Part shown: in pieces, positions 47,601 to 57,900 of the stretch
How the letters are laid out: each line of letters begins with the position of its first letter
Numbering within the stretch: the first letter of the stretch is position 1
DNA from: Promerops cafer
Lineage: Eukaryota; Chordata; Aves; Passeriformes; Nectariniidae
Direction: 5' to 3'
Length of the DNA stretch: 64,000 bases
NCBI GenBank assembly: GCA_013398275.1
Contig: VZSE01011610.1
Location: 391 to 64,390 of the forward strand
Position numbers and translations under genes: made by a program
Notes under the pieces: model-generated
The model's database searches: none
Seen by the model: only the letters and a program-made list of their open reading frames with translations
Told to the model about the DNA's origin: nothing

Positions 47601-50600
47601 TTCCTGATCCATCCAATATTCAAACCCAGAGTAGGTGAAGTCCTCCTGGAGGAGGGCAGCATACCGTGCATCAGGCAGGTTGGAAAGGTCCACAGTCCCC
47701 TCCCCAGCCCTGTCCTCTGTGCTGGAGTCATCGTTGTTCCTGCGGTACATGCTTGCGATGCAGAACTTGAGACGGTCCTTCTCCAGCAGCAGCTTCTGCA
47801 GGCGCTCAATGGAGAGGGCTTCGATGCGGGCGATGACGGTGTCGAACCTGTAGATGCGGTCCAGCATGAAGGCACACTTGCTGCAAGCGAACTCGGACCT
47901 GCCGTCCCGGCACAGCTCCCTGCCCAGGACGTGGGAGAGCAGCACCTGGAGATTCAGCTTGGCCGCCGTGTGAAAGATCCATCGCCGCTGGTTGCCGCAC
48001 AGCTCCCGGCCGCAAATCCGGCAGTTTTCCTTCATTCTCCCTCCCTCCCGGCACCAAAACCTACTCCTGCGGGCTCTCAGGAAACCTTCCCGAGGTCAGC
48101 ACATCTCCCTCAATCCCTGAGCCCGCCGGCACGTCTCACCGCACCAAACCTCTCTTTTTAGGGTGGTGGCACGCCTGGACTCTTGATGCAACAGAAACAT
48201 CCCACCCTACATCACCTCCTTCACATATTCACAGCCACACCTGGGCTGCCCCCTTGTCCAGGCTGCCCCCCCCCGCCCCTCCGATGCTGCTCCCTCGCCT
48301 CACAGCTCGAGCCCCCGATGCTGCCCCCTCTCTCCTCACAGCCCCCGTCCCCGGGGCTGCCCCTCACCGCGGCCTGCCCCTGCCCGTCCCGCCCCGGCCC
48401 CACCGCCCCGAGCCGATGATGCTCCTGCCACGGCAGCGCCCGGCTTCTGGCTCAGATTTCAAGATGGCGGCCAAGCCCAGCCTCCCGCGCGTGCGCGGTG
48501 CCCGCAACGCCTGCCGGGAAATGTAGTTGCCACGGCGGCGTTACGCATGCGCAGTGGCTGCCCGCGCCACGCCCGGGCACACGGGTGGCGCCGGGGGTTG
48601 CGACAGAGACTACGATAGCGATCGATCGCGACGCGACAGCGCAGGGGTCCAGTGTCAGTGCCAGAGCCACACACACACACAGACACACAGACACACACTA
48701 GTGCTTGGCTCCAGTGCAAGTGCCTGTCCCAGTGCCATGTCTCCACCCCAGTGCCTGTGCCACGTCCCCGTCCCAATGCCAGTGCCTGTCCCAGTGCCAG
48801 GTCCCCACCCCAGTGCCTGTGCCACATCCCTGTCCCAATGCCAGCACCTGTCTCAGTGCCAGATCCTTGTCCCAGTGCCGGATCCTCACCTCAGTGCCTG
48901 TCCCAGTGCCAGGCCCCCACCCCAACCCCAGTGCCAGCCTGCCCCAGTGCCCAGCCCCAGCAGGCAGTGTGGGTGGGCAAGTCCCCACAGCACAATGCCA
49001 CCAGCACCTGCACAGCAGCCCATGCCACCCGGTGGGCAAACAGCAGGGTCCCTGCAGGACCACCACACAGGCAGCTCACCCACTGATGGCCCGTGGCTGC
49101 TGGGAACAGCACCGTGCCACCAACATGCAGCGTGGCCAGAACTGTGCAGCTGCCAGGAACATGCCGCTCTGATCTCTCACAGCCCCGAAATCCTGCCTGG
49201 CACCATGCCAGGCTGCCAGGAGTATTTTAAGACTTGGGATTTAAATGGCAGACGGGAGCAAGCGACACCAACATCCACAGAAGGACTGCACAGGCTGGTG
49301 GCCTGTCCCCTGATAGCTCACACCGTGTCCTCGGAGCTCTCCTGCTCCTCACAGCTCCTGGCAATCACCCAACCCTGCCAGGCTGAACATGGCACAGCCC
49401 TGGCCGCAGCCCCAGAAGGGGACAGAGATGACAACAACCAGCCAAGCCCTGGATGGATGTGCTTCTCCCTGGGGTCTCCCCACCCTTGCCGACTTACCTG
49501 CCCCTCCGTGACCAGAGACCCCTCCAGGCACTGCTGCAGGTCACGCTTCTCTGCTGACAGCATTTCCACGAGCTGGTTGCTGGCAGCCAGCTCTTGGGTC
49601 AGCTCTTCGATCCTCCTGAAAGCAACAAAAGGGCATGGGATGCTCAGGGACTGGGTTGGCCCTGGGAGGACACTGGGGACAGCTGACAGAGGTCAATCTC
49701 TGGGACAAACCAGAGCAGGCTCAGGACTGCTCCCCCTTCCCCATAGCCCAGCTCTCCCCCATTGGGGTGACTCCTGCACCCCACCAGATATGCACAGCCC
49801 CTCAGTCATGCACATCACAAGGCCCTGGGTAGTCCCCAAGAACTGGCACAGCACACAGGCCTGCAGAATAGAGGAGACATGTACTGGACACCTACCTCTG
49901 GGCCATGGAGCCACAGTCATTGTCGCTCCTGTCCTCCTGCTTTGTCCTCGCTGCTTCCTTCAGCTTCCCTGTCAGCTCCCGGCATCTCTCCGCCTCAGCT
50001 CTGGCCAGTGCCGTGGCCTGCTCAGCCTCACTCCGTGCCAGCCTGGCCTCCTGCATGGCAGCAGGGTGAGCCCCCAGGCAGCAGCCCCTGGCTCCTCCCT
50101 GGCCCCCACCATTCCTTGACTCACCTCCTGCAGGAGCTGGATCTTGTTCTCCAGGAGCTCGTAGACGTGCTCCGACTCCCGCTGCCGCTCCTCATACTGC
50201 TGCCGGAGCGCGGCCTGGCTGCGGCTTGTCTGGTTCTCCACGGCCACCCTGCTGGGCACAGCACGATGTGCCACAGCCTGCTACGGCACGGCATCTCCCA
50301 TGGCATGGCATGGCCTGCCACAGCATGGCATGGCTTGGCAGTGTGCAGCATGGCACGGCATGGCATAGCACAGCCTTTTTGACAGCCTCCACCCCAAACA
50401 AGCTGGGCTGGCTGATCTGTACCACTCCAGGTGCCCTCAGCCTGGCTCCCCCCACATCCTGCCCTGGGGACATGGCTCCTCTGGCAGCACCAGGCCATGT
50501 TTAGGCTCTGGCCCACCAGAGCACTCCCCACACACTCCCAAAACCAAGGGCTTGCCAGCTGCTTTGCTGCTGGCCCCCTGCCATTGGTGTCCCACGGTGA

Positions 50601-51525
50601 GACACCCATGCCATGGCCCCTGGGCACGGCACTGCCCTCCCCCACCAAACAGGTGCTGTCCTTTATTTTTGGCTGGCGCCAGGGTTGTAAGAGGAGCCCT
50701 GCGGGTGCCCAGCCCCATTGCAAACCCCTCCAGCCCCATTGCAGGCCCCTCTACTGCCTGCTATGGGCAGGGTGCAGGCAGACACCCCCTGTCCCCATGC
50801 CCACAAAGCCACCACAGGTGGGGCATGGGCACTAAGTCTGCCCCGGTGTGAGGGGCTTGGCCAGCCCCACTCACCATGTGTTGTTCAGGGCTTGTTGCTT
50901 CTCCTGCAGCTCCCGCTTCAGGCTCTCCACCTCCACCTTCAGCTCAATGTTCTGTGGAGCAGGAAGGAGGTGGGTAGGATGCCCTCATGCTTGCCTGGAC
51001 ACCCCAGCCCCACTGCCCATGGGAATGAAGAAGTGGCATGGGGGACCCCCACGCCATGGCAGGACTTTGGGTGCTCCTGTCAGGGAGTGGCACAGGTGGT
51101 ATTTTAGCCTGTTGGCGCCGGGATGGGGTGTACCCACTCCATCTGTCTGCCCCCAAAACTTGCACTGTCACCCATCTCGGGCACCCCTCCGGGCTGGGGA
51201 TGCCCTCCACAACCCTCTCCCCGCTCTTGTCAAAGGAAACGAGGGGAAACCTCCCATATAGCAGCTCCCCCAGCCCCACTGCCCGAAGCCCTCCCTGGCA
51301 TCCCCCCCGGCTACACTCACCTCACCCCATTCCCTTCCAGAAAAGAGAGGAAACCTCCTCTACCCGTCGCCTACAGGCACTCACCCGCCGGTAGACATCG
51401 TCCCGGCTGTCCTCGCCCTTCTGCTGGACGCGCTCCTCAAGAAAGTAGATGCGGAGCTTGAGGCTGAAATTCTCCTTTTTGAGGTCATTGAGGTGCTGCG
51501 AGAGCGTGCGGTACCCGTTAGCCAT
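23604..51525 (-). CDS. PDE4DIP: Myomegalin (phosphodiesterase 4D interacting protein), CM1-containing long form
   Basis: Giant coiled-coil scaffold at Golgi and centrosome. It recruits gamma-tubulin complexes, AKAP9 and PDE4D (family knowledge). Exons 5'->3': 51525-51385, 50951-50875, 50248-50125, 50050-49896, 49615-49498, 43507-43388, 41855-41736, 41496-41404, 41291-41076, 40570-40412, 40034-39921, 39682-39545, 39248-39069, 38841-38647, 38340-38197, 37212-37134, 36615-36527, 36345-36229, 35782-35645, 35321-35209, 34488-34361, 30476-30388, 30265-30117, 30016-29701, 29609-29441, 29320-29204, 29124-28650, 28412-28177, 27954-27903, 27632-27415, 27253-27059, 26523-26302, 26137-26006, 25891-25772, 25682-25505, 25423-25299, 25109-24984, 24801-24614, 24367-24224, 24151-24013, 23911-23865, 23636-23604. 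Total 6,228 nt, about 2,075 residues. The CM1 motif (KKENFSLKLRIYFLEE) is at residues 16-31, long heptad coiled coils follow, and an Olduvai-type domain lies mid-C-terminal. Two introns have GC donors (after 30117 and 25772). Confidence 0.93.
28177..28412 (-). other. Olduvai-type (DUF1220/NBPF) domain exon of PDE4DIP
   Basis: This exon encodes a segment running from KYNSLIQAQARELSHL through SFEDLLRGTDIDYYLGQGF to QLAQGRQLAERLSDKLGIS. It corresponds to the region of human PDE4DIP containing its single Olduvai domain, the presumed ancestor of the NBPF arrays. Only one copy is visible in the window. The preceding exon supplies the DEDEGWQSDG motif that precedes it in mammals. Confidence 0.75.
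30477..34013 (-). other. Large PDE4DIP intron, no further exon seen
   Basis: Apart from the short-isoform 3' UTR at its 5' end, this intron shows no open frame continuing the coiled-coil protein and no recognisable repeat family. There is a small A-rich stretch near 34190 ('aaaataaaataaaac'). Confidence 0.5.
34022..34027 (-). terminator. Internal poly(A) signal AATAAA for short PDE4DIP isoforms
   Basis: Canonical hexamer on the - strand just downstream of the read-through stop at 34314, inside what is otherwise a 3.9-kb intron. Confidence 0.6.
34314..34488 (-). CDS. PDE4DIP: Alternative terminal exon of PDE4DIP (short isoforms)
   Basis: The exon ending at donor 34361 (GGAG|GTGGGG, a weak site) stays open if not spliced. 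It adds a short tail ending VRVLPQHAF and stops at TGA 34316-34314. AATAAA follows on the coding strand at 34022-34027, 287 bases downstream. Read with the CM1 start, this gives about 934 residues; with the EB1-type start, about 1,112. Those sizes agree with my recollection of the mammalian CM-MMG and EB-MMG/MMG8 short isoforms. The intron behind the donor is by far the largest in this half of the gene (34360-30477). Confidence 0.65.
43508..46886 (-). other. Large PDE4DIP intron between the alternative first exons and the shared exon
   Basis: No exon-like segment with homology was seen. The sequence is moderately AT-rich with an 18-base A run near 44821. This intron is used by the EB1-type transcript; the CM1-type transcript splices from 49498 straight across it. 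Confidence 0.5.
46887..48035 (-). CDS. PDE4DIP: Alternative first coding exon of PDE4DIP (EB1-binding / MMG8-type N-terminus)
   Basis: A single 383-codon exon starting MKENCRICGRELCGNQRRW and ending YMPLRVQ before donor CAG|GTAGAG. It joins in phase 0 to the exon at 43507-43388, the same acceptor used by the CM1 form, giving a protein of about 2,253 residues. Two cysteine pairs (CRIC near residues 5-8, CSKC near 52-55) plus C-G-R-E-L-C suggest a small zinc-binding fold. This is followed by the conserved DRIYRFDTVIARIEALSIERLQKLLLEKDRLKF helix region (given here in part). A basic-serine-proline patch (GSRLPIPVKSS) near the C-terminal end resembles an SxIP-like EB-binding site. The start follows a CpG island, implying an independent promoter. 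Homology to the mammalian isoform is clear. Confidence 0.9.
48455..48556 (-). promoter_or_regulatory. CpG-island core promoter for the EB1-type PDE4DIP transcript
   Basis: Clustered motifs lie within 100 bases. They are AAGATGGCGGC (YY1-type) at 48461-48471, CGCGCGTGCGCGG (NRF1-type) at 48486-48498, GGGAAATGTAGT (reverse complement ACTACATTTCCC, ZNF143/THAP11-type) at 48516-48527, and TACGCATGCGCAGT (NRF1-type) at 48542-48555. They sit 420-520 bases upstream of the alternative ATG at 48035. This combination is typical of TATA-less housekeeping promoters, which often fire in both directions. The assignment of direction is inferred from the nearest coding exon. Confidence 0.6.
48669..48698. repeat. 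(CA)n microsatellite
   Basis: About 30 bases of ACAC interrupted by two AGAC units, directly between the promoter CpG island and the adjoining minisatellite. Confidence 0.9.
48705..48962. repeat. GC-rich minisatellite (CCAGTGCC-based units)
   Basis: Tandem copies of a CCAGTGCCTGTSCCA-type core are nested in a higher-order unit of roughly 65 bases. One such unit runs CCAGTGCCTGTGCCACGTCC and on through CCAGTGCCAGGTCCCCACC. About four units are present with scattered substitutions. It lies in the PDE4DIP intron just 5' of the alternative promoter and produces long spurious open frames on both strands. Confidence 0.85.
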
Positions 51526-51800
51526 GGCCGGCGCTCCATGGGGCGGGCATCCCGGCACCCCTCACATGGCGCCGCCGGGACACAGCCTAGGCTCCCTGCC
51601 CGCCCGCAGCTCCCGTCGCTGGCCCCGCTGCTCTCCCTTTCCTCTTTTTTTTCCGCCTCCCAGAGCTATTTGAGGAATCGCTGGAGCGGGGACAGCGAGT
51701 TGGTGAAACCCGAGCCCCGGAGGCCCCCACGCGACGCAGCCGTGAGGGCGGTGAGGGGAGCGTGGCGCCCGGCCGGGCTCGGCCCCCTCTCCCTCTGCCA
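51526..51800 (-). promoter_or_regulatory. GC-rich candidate promoter of the CM1-type PDE4DIP transcript
   Basis: Immediately 5' of the ATG at 51525 the sequence is GC-rich with CpGs. It has a pyrimidine-rich stretch (plus-strand 51626-51660 'ctctccctttcctctttttttccgcc'). The first ATG at 51558 is also in frame, but the downstream ATG begins the conserved MANGYRTLSQ, so it is the preferred start. Confidence 0.35.
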
Positions 51801-51942
51801 CCACCACCTGCCCCGCCACCCCGCCTGCGCTCCACACCCCGCTGGTGTGAGCAGGGGACCCGGTATGAATCTGCCAGCAGCCGGCAGTGCTGGGAGGGCC
51901 CCGCCGGTGCCATGCGGGGTCCCTGCACCCCGCAGGTCTCAC

Positions 51943-54900
51943 CTGCTCAAAGTCCCGCAGGGTCTGTGTGTGGGCGAGGGGACCGATCTCCAGATCCCGG
52001 AGGAGACACGTCTGCACCAAGGGGTCAGGCTGGGGCTGGGCACCCGGGGGGCCACTGGACCCCCTCGGCTCGGCTGGCACAGGGTCCTCATCACCTTCAC
52101 CCCACAGCCCTTCTTGGGAAGCTGGCAGGGAGCAAGGGCGAGCAGCAGTCAGACGAGCAAAGTGGCTGCTCCACACCGCGTGTGCCTCGCAGGAGAGGAG
52201 AGATAAGGGGGTGCCTCGGGGCCCAGAAAGCCACTGGCCATCCCCGAGGCGATGCGGAGCACGGGAACGGGGCATGCAGGGTACCGGGGGCTCTCAGGGT
52301 GCCTTACCTGCCATGTGGCTGGCTCCAGAGACCACGGCTGGCACAGTGTCACTGCTGCAGGGGTCCCTGCGGAGAGCAGCGCACGGCCGTGTCACGCACA
52401 GCATCGGGGGTCCATGCCGTGTGCCCCCCGCGCTGTGCCCGAGAGACCGGGGAGGGTGACGGGCTGGGGGGGTGCCACTGGTGTCTGTGCACACGTGGGG
52501 ACACACGTGTGTGTCCCCACCGCCGCTGGGCAGCGGCTCTGAGTGCAGAGACACGAGGCCCTGGGGGCTGTGCAGATGGCAGTGTCCCCTCAGCAGCACT
52601 TTAGCTCCATTAGCAGCCCTGTCAGGGCCACCTGAGCCCCCAGAGCAGACCCCCACAGCCCCAGGGGAAGATCTGGGGGCATGAGGCAGGGCTGGCCCTA
52701 GCTGCTCTCGGGGGGACCCTCTGCCTCGGTGCTGTCATGGCTCACCAGCTCGTAATTGGGTTTATTTTCAGCTCAGAAGCGTGAGTCACTTCATGATTTA
52801 AAAGAACGAAAGAGAAACCTGACAAATAAAAAAAACAAAACCTGGATTGTTGGGGGTTTTTCTCCTTTTAAAGAAATCAGAATGTTTCTTTTCTAATCTC
52901 AGCCTGACAGGTTTTTGGTGGGGTCCCATGAGCAGGGAGGTGGTACTTGTCCCAGCATCAGTGCGGGCACAGTGCCCTGCCCACATGCACAAGGCTGAGC
53001 CCCAACAGCCAAGAAGGCCAGCATGTTCCTCTGGCACAAGTCACAGTAGGAGCCCTGGGACCATGTCCCCCAAGCCTTGCACACCACACCAGCACCTTGC
53101 AGCAGGGGATGGCACTGCCAGCCTGGCAGGGAGCAGGAGAGGCAGACACAGAGTGCCACAGACCCTGAAGCAGCAACCCATCATGGAGGGAAACTGAGGC
53201 ACTATGACTTTAAACACACCAGCACTGGTGAGGCACAACTGTTTGCCCTGCCAGACACCATAGCCAGCATGATACCCAGAGACAAAGCACCCGGAGGTGT
53301 TGTACCTGCAGGCACAGCACCCAGAGGTGCAGTGTCCAGGGGCATCTTACCCAGAGGCACCCAAATTTCAATAACCAGAAGTGTGAAGCCTGAGGAGATC
53401 AAGAGGCACAATATCCAGGGAGTTGTGACCTCTGGAGACATGACACCCCAGGAGGACCAGTACCCAGGGTGTGACACCCAGAGGCAAAACATCCAAGACT
53501 CAAGATGCCCAAGGATGCACAACACTTCAGGAAGCATAGTACCCAGGGGCATCATACCCTAAGGCATGATATCCCTGGAGGCAAAATACCCAAAAAGGCA
53601 CATTAACCAGTGACATAATATGCAAGGCTTGACACCCAGAAGGGTAATACCCAGAGGCACAACAAGCAAGCAGGGATCACAGCCAAACACTCGATGCACA
53701 AGGCGACACAATGCCCAAAGGCAGAATACCCATAGAGACAGTACAATAGCCCAAAACCTGGGGATGCTGCAGGGTGATGACCAAGGAGCCAGGCAAGGGC
53801 TAAGGCTTACCATCTACAGCCTACACTGTTAACTTTGCAGATGGAGATGTGCATAGTTGACAGAGAGAAAGGATGAGCTGGGCAAAGGAGGAGGTCCTGT
53901 GAGATAGGATCGTCCTGCTTTGGCTCTGAAAAACTGCAGAGCGGAACAAAGTCCTGTGACTGGAACTTTGAAGCACACCATGGCCAAAAAAGTAACTTTT
54001 TCCTGATTAAGGATTATTTAAACAATGAAACACATGCCACTGCACAGGCAAATGAGCTTAATGAAATACATCCTGCCACATATATGAGTCTGTTACTCAA
54101 GTCTCCACCTAGATCATGCCATATGTAACAAAGGAGGTGGGGGATAAGATTGGGCTATACATAAGGAGGATAAAAATTTCACCTGGTTAGGAGGAAGACC
54201 CAAAAATACTTTGGAGACAGTCAATGGGCTACTCTTCTCTCCCTTGTCCCAAGCCAGGGACACCTTGCTAAGTTTCTGTATATTACTGTTATTATTACTT
54301 GGGTTAACACAAGTGTGCACCATCCTGGGAGGGAATAGAATGGGCCCAAAAATGTTGGAAAAACAACAATAAAACAATTGTTGATGCAGTATTACGGGCT
54401 TGCTGATCTTGTGTGCAAAATTAAATTAGAGCACCCTCTCTCCTAAAACATGGCAGATGTAGAATATACTGCTTTGAAAACAGAAAAGGAGCAACTTAAA
54501 ATGTATTTGTCCACAGCTGAAAATAGGGAAAAGCAACTGCAGAAACATTTAGAGGAAAAGAAGGAGAAAAAAATAAAAATTGGAAGAAAGGGTAGAGATG
54601 ATGCTTGTGTGAGCTTCTGATCCCCCTGACATCATACAGATTAGAAAACTAATCATATTCCCTGGGGAACAGGATGGAGACATATGGAGTGACCCAAATG
54701 ACAGAAAACTGGGGGAAGATGATTCTTTGTCTCCTTCAAATCCCCCTGAGTATGAAGCCAGATGCATTATAGAAACAGAAGAGACAACTGAACCTTGGTG
54801 AAGAGTGGGAAATCATAGCTGAAAAACAATCCCGTTCAATCTGACTCAGTTTGAAAAGTGCTGTGGCCATAAGCCAGGCTGGACTGAAATTCAGCAGGTG

Positions 54901-57900
54901 GAATCCTATCAGTGCATACATAATAACAGCCCACACATTCTGATTCCAGGTGGGCCTCCTCAACCATTAATGACATTCCTAACAGATAAGGGAACACAAA
55001 TTCCAGTATTAACACAGCAGGACACTGAAAAACTGGACAGAGTTGAAATCACTGGAATGAACAGAGCAAGTGCTACGTGCCAAACCACCAAGGCTAATTT
55101 ATGGCTCCCAGGCGATAAGCACATGTCCTCCCCTCACTTTGCACCAAAAGATCACAATGAAAACATTTTGGGTTTCAATGTTCTGAGCAGCCAAACCTGG
55201 CAGCTGAGGCAGAGCAACATTTGGTCCTCCCGTTCAACCCTGACCCTAAAAGAAATCCAGATACCACAGTGCATTCACCCCACATGGTGCTTACCCTCCC
55301 TCATTCAAAAGCTGCTAATGTACCATGATACAATTCTCTGCTGCAGCATGAAACTGAACTCCTGAAGTTACAGCTGATTTGGTAAAAAGACAAATCATCT
55401 CCAGAGCCCACGCCCCACATAATTCACTGATTGATAATTCACCAAACTTTCATCCCATGTAATTCACCAGTTTGGCTAAAAAACTGGAACAGAGATGGTA
55501 ATTACCTGTTGATTACTGGCACATAGGCAGGGTGGAGAAAAGAGATTTGGAGAAAAGAGAGATGTCAATGCCAATACTGCGCCTTTAACCACTGCTGTGC
55601 CAAATATCAAGACACTGGTAACTCAGCTTCAGGGAGTGCCCCACTCATGGATGGCAACCCTGGAAGTAAAATATATATTTTTTGTGATTCCACTCCAGAA
55701 ACACAACAAGGCTTCATTCACCTTCATCTAAAAGGGAGTGAAGTGTGTTTTTAATAGGCTGCTCCAGGGATATAAACACTCTCCCACTATTGCTCATAAA
55801 GCACTGGCAAAGTCTTAGCAACAATCGTGCCCCACCAAAGGTTACAATATATCAGCAGATCACTGATATCATCATCATCATTGAATCATCCCAGAATGGC
55901 CTGGTTTGGACAGAATCTTAAATATTATCTCATTCCAAGCCCCCTGCCATGGGCAGGGATGTTTTCCACTTGCCGAGGTTGCTCAGGGCCCCGTTAAGCC
56001 TGACCTTGAACACTTCTGGCAATGGGACATCCACAGCTTCTCTGGGCAACCTGGGCCGGGTCTCACCACCCTCACAGTAAAGAATTTTTTCCTACTATCC
56101 AATCCAAACCTACCCCCTGACAGTTTGAAGCCATTCCCCATTGTCCTGACACTACATGCTCTTGTAAAAAGTCTCCCCCCTTCATTCTTGTGGGCTCCCT
56201 TCAGGTACTGGAAGGCCACAATTAGGTGCCCCTGAAGCCTTCTCTTTTCCAGGCTGAAGAAGCCAAATTGTCTCATAGAGAGAATTCTCTGAAATTCCCT
56301 GATAGAGGTGCTCCATCCCTTTAATCAATTTGGTTGGAGAATACCCTATGGTGGTTTTGCCCACAATGAAAAATGTGAGCCTTGAGCAGTCCTACATCCC
56401 AGCATCAGGGGCCCAAGCAGGAGGTTAAGTTCCTGTGAATCTGTTGGATTAAAGAAGCCACTTCTGTACTCCTGCAAACCCCAGAAAAATCAGAACATGG
56501 ACAAAATCTACCAAACATAAAGGAGTGACAGCAAGTTCTGGGAACTTTAGAATTATTATTAAGAGAACTGAGGTTGTTCCATCAGCTTGACCCCATATAC
56601 CTATGGTACCATATACCATAAATATATACCATATTTATTTATGGGGAGTGGAGGCTCAGTGAACATGGTTCCCATTTTAATCTGTGTCAAAAGGGGCTGA
56701 AAGAGCCAGAGAGAACACTAGACATTAGCTGCCACTCTTTCAATGACACTGGAACAAGATATTCCTATGTAGAGAAGGGCTTGCTGTCCCTGGTGGGGCG
56801 GTGACACAAGCAGAACAGATAAAGAAAGAACAAAGGAAAGGACAGAGTCAGAATATTTGGGGGAATACCCAACTGACTGATACCAGGCCATCCTGTGCTG
56901 GTTACAATGCTTCAGACTGGGACCGTGGCAACGGTATTAACAACCCAAAAATAACCTTATGACTGGGAAAAAAAAATGTTACTGCTCAGGGCCACCCTGA
57001 GGCGGGGCCAGCCCAGGGCAGTGGCTGCCTGCGGGCTCTGAGGTGAATGAGCCAAGCACCCACTTTCCCATAGTCCAGCTGCTCGGCCAGAGCCAGAGTG
57101 GCAGCCCCATGCCTGGCCATGGGAGTGCTGGGCCAGCAGGAGCCCAGGGCTCTGCCACGGCCATGGCTGGTTGGGCTGAGTGGGGGCTCGCCCCTCCCCG
57201 CCCCTTGTGCCCAACACTGGGAATTTGTTTGCTGTGAAGGGGAGGCCACTGCAGTGCTTCTGGGGCTGCAGGAGGACAAGAGCCCTTTCATGCCAGCCTG
57301 GAGCATGGAGCAGAGCTGCCGGCACAGCACAGAACGAGGGGGGCTCAGCCCTGGGGCCCCTCACTCACCGGGCAGCACTGCCCACCCACCCCCATGCACC
57401 TCCAAGCCCTGGCACGAGGGGCACCACGCGGCCCTGACTCAGAGCACTCACTGACTCACAGCATCTCCACGGCATCACACCAGGGCCACTGCAGCCACTC
57501 GCCAGCACTGGCACCCCGGGGTGCCATCGGGGAGAGGGGACAACGAAAGGGCTGGCAGCCAGGGCCAGGCTGTGTGAGAGTGGCTGCTGCCCATGGGGAA
57601 AGCATCCTGGGGTAAAGCATCAAAGCACTGGGCACTAGAACCCAGCAACAGCAACTCACCTCCTTCTGCTGTTGGGTCACCTCCTGCGGGGAGACAGATG
57701 GACAGAGGGATGGATGGAGGGATGGACGGCAGGCCCCGGCCCTGCGCTCAGAGGCAGCCACTGTGTGCCAGTGGCTCCAGGCTGGCAGAGGGGCTGTGGC
57801 AAGGGCTGGGCAAAGCCCAGAGAGTGTGGCAGCTCAGATGCCGATCGTGGCACATCCCAGCTCCCCGCTGACTCGTTGGCAGAAATGTCTCAGCAGGGGC

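Noticed and set aside
48705..48962. CRISPR-like or other regularly spaced repeat array
   Set aside because: The units are contiguous and lack unique spacers. It is a vertebrate minisatellite.
48527..50119. 530-codon + strand frame
   Set aside because: Runs through the CCAGTGCC minisatellite and then antisense to PDE4DIP exons. Repeat-generated.
51493..52604. + strand frames of 237 and 280 codons opposite the CM1 exon
   Set aside because: GC-rich antisense of the PDE4DIP 5' exons; no conserved protein features.
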